A DNA stretch of 64,000 bases from Phaseolus vulgaris. Its lineage: Eukaryota; Streptophyta; Magnoliopsida; Fabales; Fabaceae. Of this stretch, positions 35,384 to 46,939 are shown in pieces (position 1 is the stretch's first letter; the number at the start of each line of letters is the position of its first letter). Location of the stretch: assembly GCF_000499845.2 (NCBI RefSeq), contig NC_023759.2, forward strand, positions 22,900,250-22,964,249, given 5' to 3'. The notes beneath the pieces are model-generated. The model was given only the letters and a program-made list of their open reading frames with translations. It was not told the DNA's origin and did no database searches. Both the position numbers and the translations under genes were made by a program.

Positions 35384-36174
35384 TGTACCGCCCTGGTGGT
35401 CGGGTGCGATGACGTGGCATCCTGCTACGGTATAGGCGTGGTGACAAGGCGCCAGGTTGACAGTTGGGAAGGAAGTCGGGAGGCACGTGTAGTCGCCGAT
35501 AGTTAGGTTGGCGTGTTCCGATCTCCAACTTACCAGAACAGGCGATCGCCAGGTTGGGGATGAAGTCGCCAGATGCAGACTCGGGCGACCAGGCAGTCGG
35601 AGATCGCCAGAACGAGCACATCGCCGAAGATGAAGGAGAAGCAGATTATGAAGGCGGCCGGCGAGACCACAGGGAAGGTGTATGAAGGCCCTACCTCGCC
35701 AGTTTCAGTAGAGATCGCACTCCTGAGTTAGCTATGCACTGGGCAGTACCATGCATAGGTAACTTAGCCAAAATGAGAGAAGAAGCAGCGCCAAGTCAGG
35801 GAACCCCAGATGATGCCACGTGTACAGTTGGATACGAGCCACGTGTCCAAGTCTGTAACTGCCAGGAGAGAGAAAACCATCAGGTATATAAGAGTTCCTA
35901 ACAGATTTTCTAAGGTACGCACGTTCAGTTCATACACTTTACGCTTGCGAGTGACAGAGCTGTTTGTGAGAGAGATTTGCACGGTTCCAGTTCTTAGTAT
36001 TTGGTGATACCGTCACTGACTTGAGCGTCGGAGTGCGATCGGCCGCAGCGGCGCCGTATCGTTTCTTTGCAGGTTCTTGAGATAGATCCAGAGGAGGAAC
36101 GGAGGTGAGAAGCGGCGCGCACGTCGATCCTTTGACGAGGCATTCTCCAGCGCTCCGGTCAACAGGCAGGATCA
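35384..36174 (+). mobile_element. Solo LTR of the A/B family inside element D
   Basis: 791 bp, TGTACCGCCC ... GGATCA, target duplication ATTCC at 35379-35383 and 36175-36179. No internal sequence. It is the relic of an A/B-type insertion, in + orientation, removed by LTR-LTR recombination. It lies between aORF-a and aORF-b in D. Confidence 0.95.
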
Positions 36175-36179
36175 ATTCC

Positions 36180-37479
36180 TTTATACCTTACCTTTGCTTT
36201 TGACTCTCTCTGTTAAACTTGTAATTCTTTGAACCATCTGTACTCTTGTTACAAATCTGGGTGTTCGTATGATTGCTTTTGTGCCTTTGCTATATACGAT
36301 TCTGCTTGTGCGATCTTATTCTCATCTTTTGCCTTCGCGTGCTTCGGTTGTTTTGTTTGTATTATACTCGCTTCTTTCGCTTCGTTGGGCGACCTTGTAT
36401 GCTCGGGAAAGGTCGCATACCAACCCTCACGCCCATGGAGAGGCTCACCTAGTGACGTCGTATCGTCCACGGGGTGTTTCCAACACCGAAACGGTTCTCT
36501 CCTTGATCCTTGGCCCCCGGCGCCCACGCCTAAGGAGAGGCCTGTTACAGCAGCGCCGTATCGTCCCCGGGTGTCTAAAACGTCGAGTGCTTTGGGGGGG
36601 GGGGGGGTCGTTCCCTCTACGGTCTTTCCTTCCCATAGGTATCGGGGAACACCCTGTCAGCAATTCGCTGGCGTTTGGCGATCTCATCTCCCTCCATAGT
36701 CTTTCCTACCCGTGGGTATCGGGGAGATAACGCCAACAACTAACACTGCCTCCTTTAATTTCGTCTCCCTCCACAGTCTTTCCTACCTGTGGGTATCGGG
36801 GAGGCGACCCTGCTGATATTTGGGTTGGCGACGCCCGCGACGTCTCATGCTGGCGTCGTCCTTTATGATGCTAGGCGACGCCTCAGGCGTCTCATGTTAG
36901 TGTCGCCTTGGGCGTCGTTCCCAACTTGACATTGACTTTGACCTTGGGCTTGGTCGGTGCCTGGGGGCAGCGAAGAGCCCAAGGCCCTTCCCGTATCTTC
37001 CACGAGGCGCTTTCTGTATAGCTGATGAGACGTTCAGTCATTCAATTTGATCCACGTGGCGCTTTCGGTATGGCTGATGGGACATCCAGTCATTTCACTG
37101 AGTTCTGACTCCTGCTGTGCCCCTGACCCACTTCCGACGGCGCATCGTACCACTGGGTATTCTGTTGATACGACGTTCTCAGAGTTTAACCTGCGGTGCC
37201 AGGGTCAGCCTCTCATCTTCTGCCACGTGGCTCGATCGTGCGGTGCATCCATTCGCGTCGTTTGGCGCTCTAACCGCTTTATTTAACTCTTCAAACTCCG
37301 AAACTATCCTCATCATTTTCCCACTCTTCATAACCTACTCACGTTCTCTCTTCTTGCACCCTTCCTTCTTGCACCCTTTCTTTTCTCACGAAGGGTTGTT
37401 CCAGCATTCGCTCCCCTCGCTCGACTCTTGCATTTCCGGCAGCCCCTACACCCTTGACAATCCTTGATCTTGTTAAAGA
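36180..37479 (+). repeat. Element D spacer with LTR-like repeated motif, upstream of aORF-b
   Basis: Three imperfect copies of a ~39-bp motif (CTCCCTCCATAGTCTTTCC ... TATCGGGGA) at about 36610, 36689 and 36766, a run of 14 G at 36594-36607, GGCGACGCC motifs to about 36920, and then a presumed promoter region for aORF-b (CCACGTGGCG near 37050). The matching region in E2 is 47930-48870 in reverse. No convincing gene. Confidence 0.65.
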
Positions 37480-38445
37480 ATGTCTTCTCATGCTGCTTCG
37501 TCCAGGGTCACTCCCAAGGACTTGTACCCTTGGGCTTCGAGTGAACTTCTTGACAAGTGTTCATGCTTACTCTCTACCAGGGCCATAAGGGAGCACAAAG
37601 GGGATTCGTGTTCCTATGACCACTGGGCCTTCGCGAGGAGGCATGACGACGACATCGCTATGCTCCCTTGCACTCTAGGGGAGCCAGTATGTGGAGACGA
37701 ACGGGCCAACGAAGGGGTCCCTTTCTTTTACTTTTACCAGGTGGTGTTCAAGACCATCGGAGTGTGCCTACCCTTCTCCTGGTTCGAGAAGGAACTGCTG
37801 ACGGAGATCAACGTTGCTCCGGCCCAGTTATACCCCAATAGCTGGGCCTTCGTCAAAGCCTTCGACATTCTCTTCGGGTTTCTGGGTTGTGCACCCTCGG
37901 TTGACCTCTTTCTTCACTTCTTTGAGGTGAAGAGGCAGAGACACAACCTCTGGGTAACCCTCAGTAACGTACCCGGGAGAGTTCTCTTCACACCCTTCCA
38001 AAGCTCATTCACCGGGTGGAAAGGCCGGTTCTTCAAGATCTGCTGTACTGACCTTGTTCCCGACGCTCTGGATGGGTTTCCACTGTACTGGGTGAGAGAG
38101 GAGAGGGCTCTCAAAACCAAACCCCTCAAGAAGCTGGCTCCAAGTGATCAAATAGCTTGCCGGATTCTTGCTGAGGCGGGAGGTTTTGACTCTGCCACTG
38201 TGATCAGCCTGGAGTTCAACGCTGGGACTCTCGAAAAGTACATAGGTAAAAGTCACTGCCCTAGAAACCCCGGCCTTTGTTGTTTTCTGTACGTGCATGT
38301 CTTGCCTCATGGTATCTCTGACACATTTATTTCCCTTGGTGCAGGTTCGAAAATAAACCAAGAAAGGAGGACACGACTTACTCGAGCTCTGCGGGCTGGG
38401 AAAGGGGCTTCGCCTTCCTCTAGTGCTGATTCTGACGACCACTGA
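37480..38445 (+). CDS. aORF-b of element D: intact antisense gene, 288 aa predicted
   Basis: Exons 37480-38245 (766 nt) and 38345-38445, joined across a 99-bp phase-1 intron (ATAG|GTAAAA, GTGCAG|GTTCG). Unspliced, the frame also stays open. The protein is a paralogue of the first exon domain of aORF-a (DLYPWASSELL, FARRHDDDI, FFYFYQVVFK, LPFSWFEKELLTEIN, QLYPNSWAFVKAFDILFGFLG, FEVKRQR, GFPLYW) with a short tail (GSKINQERRTRLTRALRAGKGA) aligning with the start of aORF-a's second exon. It has no coiled coil. It is open although pol in the same element is heavily damaged. Function unknown. Confidence 0.82.
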   Translation: MSSHAASSRVTPKDLYPWASSELLDKCSCLLSTRAIREHKGDSCSYDHWAFARRHDDDIAMLPCTLGEPVCGDERANEGVPFFYFYQVVFKTIGVCLPFSWFEKELLTEINVAPAQLYPNSWAFVKAFDILFGFLGCAPSVDLFLHFFEVKRQRHNLWVTLSNVPGRVLFTPFQSSFTGWKGRFFKICCTDLVPDALDGFPLYWVREERALKTKPLKKLAPSDQIACRILAEAGGFDSATVISLEFNAGTLEKYIGKSHCPRNPGLCCFLYVHVLPHGISDTFISLGAGSKINQERRTRLTRALRAGKGASPSSSADSDDH

Positions 38446-38640
38446 AAAGTGGCTCTTTTGTGACTCGCATGAGTTGTAATATTCGCCCCATTTGGGCCGC
38501 TTCAATTGTATTGAACATTGCTTGTAACACCAACTTTTCCTATATCAATTGATTTTTGCAACGTCACTTTACTCTGCATACATTTCGCATATTGTGCGCT
38601 TTCCTTCGCCCTGTTCATCAACGGCGCCCGCCTCCATCCA

Positions 38641-38777
38641 GGCGACGCCTTCTTTCTTGACGACGCCTTGAACTAGGCGACACCTTCTTTCTTGGCGACG
38701 CCTTCTTTCTTGGCGACGCCTTCTTTCTTGGCGACGCCTTCTTTCTAGGCGACGCCTTCTTTCTTGGCGACGCCTTA
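38641..38777. repeat. 18-bp tandem repeat, element D
   Basis: About seven and a half units of GGCGACGCCTTCTTTCTT between aORF-b and the pol end, with one divergent unit. The same GGCGACGCC core occurs in the D and E1 LTRs and, as CGTCGCC, at 46583-46737. Confidence 0.9.
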
Positions 38778-38854
38778 CCTTACTTCAAACGGAGAAAGAT
38801 ACAGGCTAAAAACCAAGGCACTTCTTTTTCTCAAATTGGTTTTACCTTTTATTA

Positions 38855-38902
38855 GGGTGACCTCATTAAAAAACCCCCGGGAGGGAAAAAGAGCGTCCCC
38901 TT
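38855..38902 (-). terminator. Conserved post-pol hairpin and T-tract (element D)
   Basis: Minus strand: CTCTTTTTCCCTCCCGGGGG then TTTTTTAATGAGG, about 35 bp after the pol stop. The stem sequence differs from A and B (CCC/GGGGG against CCCT/AGGG) while its shape is kept. Confidence 0.5.
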
Positions 38903-38934
38903 CAACTAAATTGTTACATAACTGCTTACATAAG

Positions 38935-41900
38935 TCAACTGAAATAAAATTTTAGGTTGGCTGCATTCCAACTGCGCGGGATAGGACCTCCATCTAAAGT
39001 CTCCAGGTTGTACGAACCGTTGCCCTTAGCCTCAGTAACTCTGAAGGGTCCGGTCCATTTGGGAGACAGCTTATTCTCCAACTCGTATGGGTGAGCTTTC
39101 CTCATCACTAGGTCGCCGACCTGGAACTGTCACGGCTTCACCTTAGAGCTATATTGCCGCTCTACTATTCTCTTCGTCGCTTCAGCTTTTATTCTAGCTT
39201 CTTCCCTGGCCTCATCTAGCAGATCCAGGTTTACCCGCCTCTCTTCATTGGACTCCTCCACCACAAAGTTTTGAAAACGTGGTGAGCTTTCATGTATTTC
39301 TACTGGAATCATCGCGTCCGACCCGTATACCAAACTGAAAGGCGTCTCCATAGTAGAGGATTGGGGCGTGGTGTGATAGGCCCATACGATCCTTGGTACC
39401 TCTTCTGCCCACGCCCCTTTGGCTTTCTCTAACCTTCTTTTTAACCCTCTCAGCAGAACTCTGTTTGCCGATTCTACCTGCCCATTAGTCTGGGGGTGCT
39501 CAACTGATGCAAACACCTGTTTAATGCCTACCTCAGCACATAGGTTTCTCAACTGTTGACTGGCGAACTGGGTTCCGTTGTCGGATATCAACCGCCTAGG
39601 TACGCCAAAACGGCACACAATGTTCCTCCACACAAAATGTTGTACTTTGTGCGCTGTGATTTGTGCCACGGGCTCTGCCTCTATCCATTTGGTGAAATAT
39701 TCGATGGCAACGATCAAATACTTCATCTGCCTGATCGCCAATGGGAAAGGGCCCAGGATGTCGATTCCCCATGTATGGAAAGGCCACGGGCTGTATATGG
39801 ACCGCAACTCTTCTGGCGGCGCCTTGTGCCAGTCGGCGTGCTTTTGGCATTGCTTACACCGCGGGGCGTGCCGTGCGCAGTCCTCTTTCACTGTTGGCCA
39901 GAAGAAACCTGCGCGTATTACCTTGGAGGCTAAGGATCTTCCCCCTACGTGGCTCCCGCAGATGCCTTCGTGTAGTTCCGCCATTATCCTGGTGCACTCA
40001 TCGCCACTGACGCATGTTAGGATAGGGTGAGTGAAACCGTGCCTGAACAGCACCCCGTCCACAAAAGTATATCTTGCGGCATTTCTTTTGACTTTTTTAC
40101 CTTCTTCAGGCTCCACTGGGAGAGCCCCATCCGCCAGGTATCGCTTGTAGGGCGTCATCCAGGTGTCTCCCCTGGCCAGAACGCATACCTGCATCTGCCC
40201 TTCTTCGGGCGTGTCCGCGTATGTGTTGATGCGGGGCGGCCTCTGCGTATCCTGGGTCAAAGAGGAATGACTCCTTGGCCTTCCCCTGGATGTATAAACC
40301 TGGAGGACATCCACCCTGTTGTCCTCCACGAATCTACGCGGAGCTTTGAGAGTCTCCTGGATCACTGTCCTCTGTCTACCCCCTTGCCTGAGCTGGCCAG
40401 CTTTGCAAGCAGGTCAGCTCTGGCATTCTGCTCCCTCGGGAGATGTATCAGCTCAAGAGCGTTGAATGCTCCCTTCAACTACTGGACGTATTTCAGGTAC
40501 GCCGCCATCTGTGGGTCCTTCACCTGGAACTCACCCGACACCTGCCCCGTAATCAGCTGGGAGTCGCTCTTCACCAGGAGGTTCTGTGCACCCATCTCCT
40601 TGGCCAGGAGCCTTCCTGCTATCAGGGCTTCATATTCTGCCTGATTGTTACTTGCCTTGAAGGCGAAGCGCAGGGCCTGCTCGATCAGTATGCCGTCGGG
40701 TCCCTCCAAGACTATTCCCGCACCGCTCCCTTGTTGGTTGGAAGAGCCATCAACCGAGAGCAGCCACTGCGAACTCACCTCCACCTCTTGCTCACCTCCG
40801 GGCGACAGTTCCGCTATAAAATCTGCGTACACCTGCCCTTTGATGGATCCTCTAGGCTCATACTGGATGTCGAATTCTGACAGTTCCACCGCCCAGCGCA
40901 CCATTCTTCCTGCCACATCGGGCTTCTGCAGCACTTTCTGTATGGGGAGGTTGGTCATCACCACCACCGTAAAGGTGTGGAAGTAATGACGGAGCCTCCT
41001 AGCAGAAAACACTACCGCCAGCGCCGCCTTCTCTAGCGCTTGGTACCTCGTCTCAGCCCCCTGTAAGGCCTTGCTTACGAAATAGATGGGCTTCTGACTC
41101 TGGTCCTGCTCTTGGACCAACACGGAACTGATGGCCCGCTCCGTTACAGTAAAATATAACCGGAGGGGCACGCCCGCTACCGGCTTGCAGAGGACCGGTG
41201 GCGTCGCCAGGTACTCCTTCAGCTTAATGAAAGCCGCTTCGCATTCATCAGTCCATGCAAAGCGACTGTTTTTCTTGAGGCACTGGAAATACGGGTGCCC
41301 CTTCTCTCCTCCGGCGGAAACAAACCTAGAGAGCGCCGCCATCCGCCCTGTCAGCTGTTGCACCTCCTTTACCGACGTCGGGCTCCGCATGGCGGTAATC
41401 GCCGCGCATTTGTCGGGGTTCGCCTCTATCCCCCTCTCTGTGAGCATAAAACCCAAGAACTTTCCGGCCTCTACCCCGAAAACACACTTCTCAGGGTTTA
41501 ACTTGAGGCGGTACTTGGATATTGTGACGAACAACTCCTCCAGGTCCGCCATGTGCTGCGCCCTATTCTGCGACGCCACCACCATGTCATCTACATAGGC
41601 GTACACATTCCTCCCAAGCATTGGCGCCAGGACCTTGTCCATTAGCCTCTGGTACGTGGCGCCCGCATTTTTCAGCCCAAAAGGCATCACCTAATAGCAG
41701 TAACTGCAAGTCTCAGTCATGAATGCAGTCTTGCTCTCGTCTCTTGGGTGCATCTTGATTTGGTTGTACCCTGAAAAGGCATCCAGGAAACTCAGCACCT
41801 TGCTGCCGGACGCACTGTCTACCAAGGCGTCGATGCTGGGCAGCGGATACGAGTCCTTTGGGCATGCCTTGTTTAGGTCCGTGAAGTCAACACACATCCT

Positions 41901-44267
41901 CCACTTTCCGTTCGCCTTTTTCACCAAGACGACGTTGGCGAGCCACTCAGGGTATTGAATCTCCCTGATGTGGCCAGCACTCAGCAGCTTCTACGTTTCA
42001 TCTCTCACCACCTGTTGTCGTTCCTCATTGAATTTTCTCCATCTCTGACGCACCGGGCGGACCGTGGTGTCCATGCTGAGGTGGTGACACAGAAAATCGG
42101 GATCGATGCCGGGCATATCCGAGGCGGACCATGCGAAGGCATCCAGGTGGCGTGAAATCACTTCCGCCACCCCTTCCTGTTCTTCTGGGCTCAGCAAACT
42201 CCCTAACTTGAATGTCTTGCCGCCAATCTCCCTTTCTACGGCGTTAGCCGCTGGCTGTTCCCTGCTATCATCCTCGACGGGCGCCGCCTCTTCTACGGGC
42301 GCTGCGTCCTCAGGGCTTTCCTCCATTGGTGCTTCAGCTTCGGGCGTCGCCTTCGCTGGTAGTGCCTCGTCAGGCGTCGACCCAGCGGGCGCCGCCTCAA
42401 CCATCGTCGTGTCCGCGCTGCGCGGACGTTCATACACCATGAACACGCCTCTCTTCGTTTTTAGGCTGTTCTCATAGCATTTCCTTGCCTCCTCCTGGTC
42501 TGACCTGATGACTATCACCTGGCCACTGAGGTCCGGCAGCTTCATCTTCATGTGACGGGTGGAGGACACCGCGCTCAGACGGTTTAACGCCGGTCTGCCA
42601 GCAAAATATTGTAGGCAGAATTAGCGTTCACGACGAGGTACCGGATGCTCTCGGTACGGGAGGCCTCTCCGTCTGTGAACGTAGTCCTCAACTCCAGGTA
42701 CCCCCAGACTTCCACCTGGTTATCCCCGAACCCATACAAGCACCCAGTATAGGGACTCAATAGATCGGGGGACAGCCGTAACTTATTAAAGGTCGACAAA
42801 AACATGACATCTACCGAACTTCCTTGGTCTACAAGCACTCTGTGCACCTTCCTTCCGGCTGTGACGACTGAGATGACAACGGGGTCGTTGTCGTGGGGTA
42901 CCACATCTCGGAGGTCTCTTCTCGTGAACACGATATCCGACTCCCACGGCTCCCCCGAGAGCCTCTCTTCGATTGAATTCACCCCCCTCGCGTATTTCTT
43001 CCGCTGGGAGGCGGTGGGTCCTCCACCGGAAAACCTCCAGCAATGGTGTGGACCTCGCCAAGCACAAGCATCTCGTGTGCTGGTTCATCCGCCGGCGGGG
43101 GCAAGGTGGCGGTCGTTGTGGAATCTGCGACATAGTCCTTCAAAAACCCAGTCCTCACCAGCTCATCTAGCTGGTAGCCCAACGAGGCCCTAACACCTTG
43201 TCGGTCTTCGCCGGTAGCCTCAGCCTCTCAGCTATGTTAGGCACGGCGATCAAATCCTTCAAATCAACCACGAAGTTGTACCTCGCCGGTCTCGCTCTTT
43301 CTCTGGCGGGGCGATCGCCTCCTGCTGGACCCCGGGGCTGAGGCTTTCTGGCCTCGTAGGGGCGTCTCGCCTCTGGCTTCTTTCTCCCCGTCGTGGTCTC
43401 ATTGACCCTGACGGGTTGAGCTCGCGCCGGTCCCCTCGGGCGTGAGGGCACGGCGCTGGTGCGCTTCACACACACCTCCCCTTCAGAAGCAATATGCTCT
43501 ACCACCCTACGTCGTAGTTCAGTGAAAGTCCTAGGGCGGTTGCGGATGATGGATTCTCCAAAAGGACTGGGGCATACGCCTTTCACAAATGCGTACACGA
43601 TCATAGGCTCCTCTGTCGTACCAACCTTCACGACCTGGGCCCCGAAGCGATTGATATACTCTTTCAGGCTCTCCCCCTGATACTGCTTCACATCAAATAG
43701 ATCGTAGGAGACCGGCGGCAGGGCCTTGTTGGCTAGGTATTGTTCCCTGAACAATCGCGACAATTGGCGGAAAGATGTGATATGACCCTCTGGGAGGCTA
43801 ATGAACCAGCCCATAGCCATCCCGGTCAGGGTGCTCATGAAGAGCTTGCACTTGGCAGCATCAGAACCGCCTATCAGGACCATCTGTGTGTGAAATGCAG
43901 CGAGGTGCGTCTCTGGGTCCTCCATCCCGGTGAAGATCACCTTGGGTCCCGCGAATGTGTTAGGAATCGCTGCGTCTAGGATCTCCTGCGAGAAAGGAGT
44001 GGAAAACTCCCTTGGCGGGGAATGGTTGTCCATCTCGTCGTGTCCAGGCCGCCTCCGATCATTTCTCAGGCCCTGGCGCAACTCCTCATTCACACGGTGG
44101 AGCTCTTCGTTCCGCTCATGCGAGGCGTCAAGGTCTGCCTGCATGCGTTCCTGTTCCATTTTCGAATCCGCCATGTCCTCCTGCAGCCCCCTCATTATCT
44201 CCAGGACCTATTGCATGGATAGTTCTGCTGGGGCTGCGCGTGCTGTGCTTCGTCTGGTGGGGGCCAT
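38935..44267 (-). pseudogene. gag-pol: Element D gag-pol, heavily broken
   Basis: ATG at 44267 (MAPTRRST). Same domain order as A. Visible: gag core (PPREFSTPFSQ, YQGESLKEYINRFGAQ), protease DQGSSVD, RT with YVDD (about 41590), RNase H, aRNase H, integrase HHCC, Asp-Asp-Glu motifs and C-terminus to the stop at 38937-38935. Breaks: TAG 44210-44208; a deletion of about 50 bases removing the zinc knuckle near 43195; frameshift near 42590; TAG near 41991; TAG near 41693; TAG near 40480; frameshift near 40378; TGA near 39130. Integrase between about 40365 and 39130 is open. Confidence 0.92.
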
Positions 44268-44348
44268 CGTCACTCCAACCTCCTCCCACGTTACTGCAAC
44301 TTCGTAGATTTTCTCGAACTTGTGATGGGACTGTTGTTTATATCGGTC

Positions 44349-44363
44349 CCACGGTGGACGCCA
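44349..44363 (-). promoter_or_regulatory. Primer binding site, element D
   Basis: Minus strand TGGCGTCCACCGTGG two bases inside the 5' LTR. It shares CCACCGTGG with B and C. Confidence 0.65.
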
Positions 44364-44365
44364 AA

Positions 44366-45570
44366 TGTTCCGTCCGGTTGACCGGGACGTCTTCGCGCAC
44401 GACCTCAACCGTCAGCTAGGGACTCCTTCCCACGGGTTCTCTGTGGATTCCTGCAAAAAAGAGGACAAAGAGGCGCCCTAGCGGCCGTTTGCACTACGAC
44501 GCTCAAGTCAGCCAGCAAGAAACACCAAAGCTGATCACCTCCGTCTCTGAGCACCGCGTATGGCACTCTGAAGGTGGTAAAAATAACTGCGTATTGTGTG
44601 TTTGTGTTCTCTCTCAGGCAAAAATATTCCCCAGTCCCTTGTTCGTAACCTTGAAGCACGAGCAATCAACTAGAAAGTTCTGGTAAATTTGCCAAAAGTT
44701 CGAACCCTCTTTCCAACATTCTCTGCGCTATTTAAACTACCCAAGCATTTAAAGCGCCTTAAAGCGCCTTTAATTACAAACGTAACGCACTCAATCAGCG
44801 TATTTAATTAGAAAACGTAGCGCATTTAAGACGTTGAAACGCTTGGGAGCCATTATAACACCTGAATGCTCGAAAGGGAAACTGTATTGAAGGACTTTAA
44901 TTACCTGGCACCTGACTAAAGGGCGTTTCTATTCTGGCATGGCTGTCGTACACGTGGAGGTCCTCACGACGCCATGACCCCATCTGGGGGCGTTTCTGCC
45001 CATCTGGGGACGTTTCTACGTGTGAGTCCTCCTGCTTGGGAGTGCTACTGCGCTAGGGGTGACTTTTTGGGTGCCAACTCATGCCCCCAATTATCTAGTC
45101 ACTTACTTTGAGAGCGTATCTGCCTTCCTCTTGTACCCTGCACCCGGCTGCCCTGGGCATGACCTTCCTCTTGAGTCGTATCTGTCCCACAGGCGTCTCT
45201 GGGGCGGCAGGAGCACTTCACGAGTCAGGCTGCCCTACACTGGTACTATTACTATGGCCTTGAAGCCACCTTTTCCTTCTCTTTTTCACTGCCCCGGGTT
45301 ATCGGGACCTGAGGCCTCCCCACGGCGTCGCTCCCTCCATGGTCTTTCCTACCCATGGGTATCGGGGAACCACACCGTGATTGCCTTGCTTTAGCACTAT
45401 TTGATTTGGCGACGCCCTGGTTGGGCGACGCCTTTACCTAGGCGACGCCTGGCCTTGGCGACGCTTCCTCTTGGCGTCTCTCCACCTAGGCGACGCCTTG
45501 CGTTGACCTTGACTCTCCAGCCGTTGACTTTGACTTTGACTTAGTCAACGCCCGGATACGGGACGGTACA
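44366..45570 (-). repeat. Element D 5' LTR
   Basis: 1205 bp, nearly the same as 31154-32349. The extra length comes largely from a duplicated TTAAAGCGCC near 44752-44771. The outer end abuts the second half of E2's integrase. Confidence 0.95.
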
Positions 45571-46396
45571 ACATCCTAGGTCCATTCCCATTGGCGATAA
45601 GGCAGATGAAGTATTTGATCGTTGCCATTGAGTACTTCACCAAGTGGATAGAGGCGAAACCCGTGGCCCAGATTACTACGCACAAGGTGCAACATTTTCT
45701 TTGGAAGAACATTGTGTGTCGCTTTGGCGTTCCTAGGCGGTTGGTATCCGATAATGGAACCCAGTTCGCTAGCCAACAGTTGAGGAACCTGTGTGCAGAG
45801 GTGGGCATCAAGCAGGTGTTCGCGTCAGTCAAACACCCCAGACTAATGGGCAAGTATAATCAGCGAATAGAGTTTTGCTGAGAGGACTAAAGAGAAAGCT
45901 AGAAAAAGCTAAGGGAGCGTGGGCGGAGGAAGTGCCAAGGATTGTATGGGCATACCACACCACGCCCCAATCTTCCACCAGCGAGACGCCTTTCAGCCTA
46001 GTATACGGGTCAGATGCGATGATCCCGATGGAGATTCACGAAAGCTCGCCACGTTACCAGAATTTTGTGGCCGAAAAATCCAACGAAGAAAGGCAGGTGA
46101 ATCTGGACGTCCTGGACGAAGCCAGAGAAGAAGCAAGAATAAAGGCCGAGGCAGTAAAGAGAAGAGTAGAGCGACAATACAGCTCTAAGGTCAAGCCACG
46201 ACAATTCCAGGTTGGCGATTTAGTCATGAGGAAGGCTCACCCCTGTGAGCTAGGAAACAAATTGTCTCCCAAGTGGACCGAACCCTTCAGGATTACCGAG
46301 GCTAAGGGGAACGGCTCGTACAACCTAGAGACTTTGGAAGGGGGTCCCATTCCGCGCAGCTGGAATGCGGCCAACTTGAAGTTTTATTTTAGTTGA
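45571..46396 (+). pseudogene. pol: E2 integrase, second half
   Basis: Continues 30415-31153 after D's target duplication: ILGPFPLAIRQMK, SDNGTQFAS, then a frameshift near 45839. In the restored reading context the catalytic Glu codon is a TAA (45857-45859). From about 45875 the frame is open to the stop at 46394-46396 (GPF-like domain, NAANLKFYFS). Integrase could not be active even without D. Confidence 0.88.
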
Positions 46397-46434
46397 ATTA
46401 TGTACGTAAACAGCCATGTAACAATCTTATTGTA

Positions 46435-46487
46435 GAGGACACTCTTTTTCCCTCTCGGGGGTTTTTTAACGAGGTTACCCAAATAAA
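46435..46487 (+). terminator. Conserved post-pol hairpin and T-tract (E2)
   Basis: GGACACTCTTTTTCCC, TCTCGGGGG, TTTTTTAACGAGG about 40 bp after the pol stop; same block as in A-D. Confidence 0.5.
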
Positions 46488-46582
46488 AGAAAAAGAAGTT
46501 CAAGAAAAACCTTGCTTCAGTTTTATCTTCTTTCCACTCGAAGTGCAAATACCGAGGGGTAAAGAGATAAAAGACAAAACTC

Positions 46583-46737
46583 GAAGGGGCGACAGGCGTC
46601 GCCGAACGTATGCGTCGCTAAGAAGGGGGTGTCGCCCAGCATATGCGTCTCCAAGAGTACGCGTCGCCAAACACACGCGTCGCCAAGAGTACGTGCCGCT
46701 AGGAAAAGGGCGTCGCTAGACGCAGGCGTCGCCAAGA
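46583..46737. repeat. Degenerate CGTCGCC repeats, E2 spacer
   Basis: Irregular repeats around GCGTCGCCAAG at about 15-20-bp spacing, placed like D's 18-bp array between pol and aORF-b. Confidence 0.7.
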
Positions 46738-46939
46738 AACATAACGGAGGAAACGACAGTATGTTAAAAGAAGCGAATGTAGACGGAAGTGTGCAAAAAT
46801 AAAGCGGCGTTACAGAAATTAAAACATGGCACCAGAAAGTTAAGATTACAAATAGAGTTCAAGATAAAGGTGAATGAGATAAATGAGGCGAACAGGTACA
46901 TGCCCTATGCTCAAACAAAAAGTACAAAGAGACCACTTT

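Larger units (their letters stand above)
31154..45570 (-). mobile_element. Element D: Tat-lineage retrotransposon with two antisense genes, nested in E2 integrase
   Basis: 14.4 kb including a 791-bp solo LTR. LTRs 44366-45570 (5') and 31154-32349 (3'), target duplication ACATC at 31149-31153 and 45571-45575. Minus-strand order: LTR, primer site, gag-pol, hairpin, 18-bp repeats, aORF-b, spacer with LTR-like motifs, aORF-a, palindrome/polypurine tract, LTR. The LTRs differ at roughly 15-20 sites by eye plus a short duplication in the 5' LTR, so the insertion is older than B but not ancient; yet gag-pol has at least eight lesions. Confidence 0.93.
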
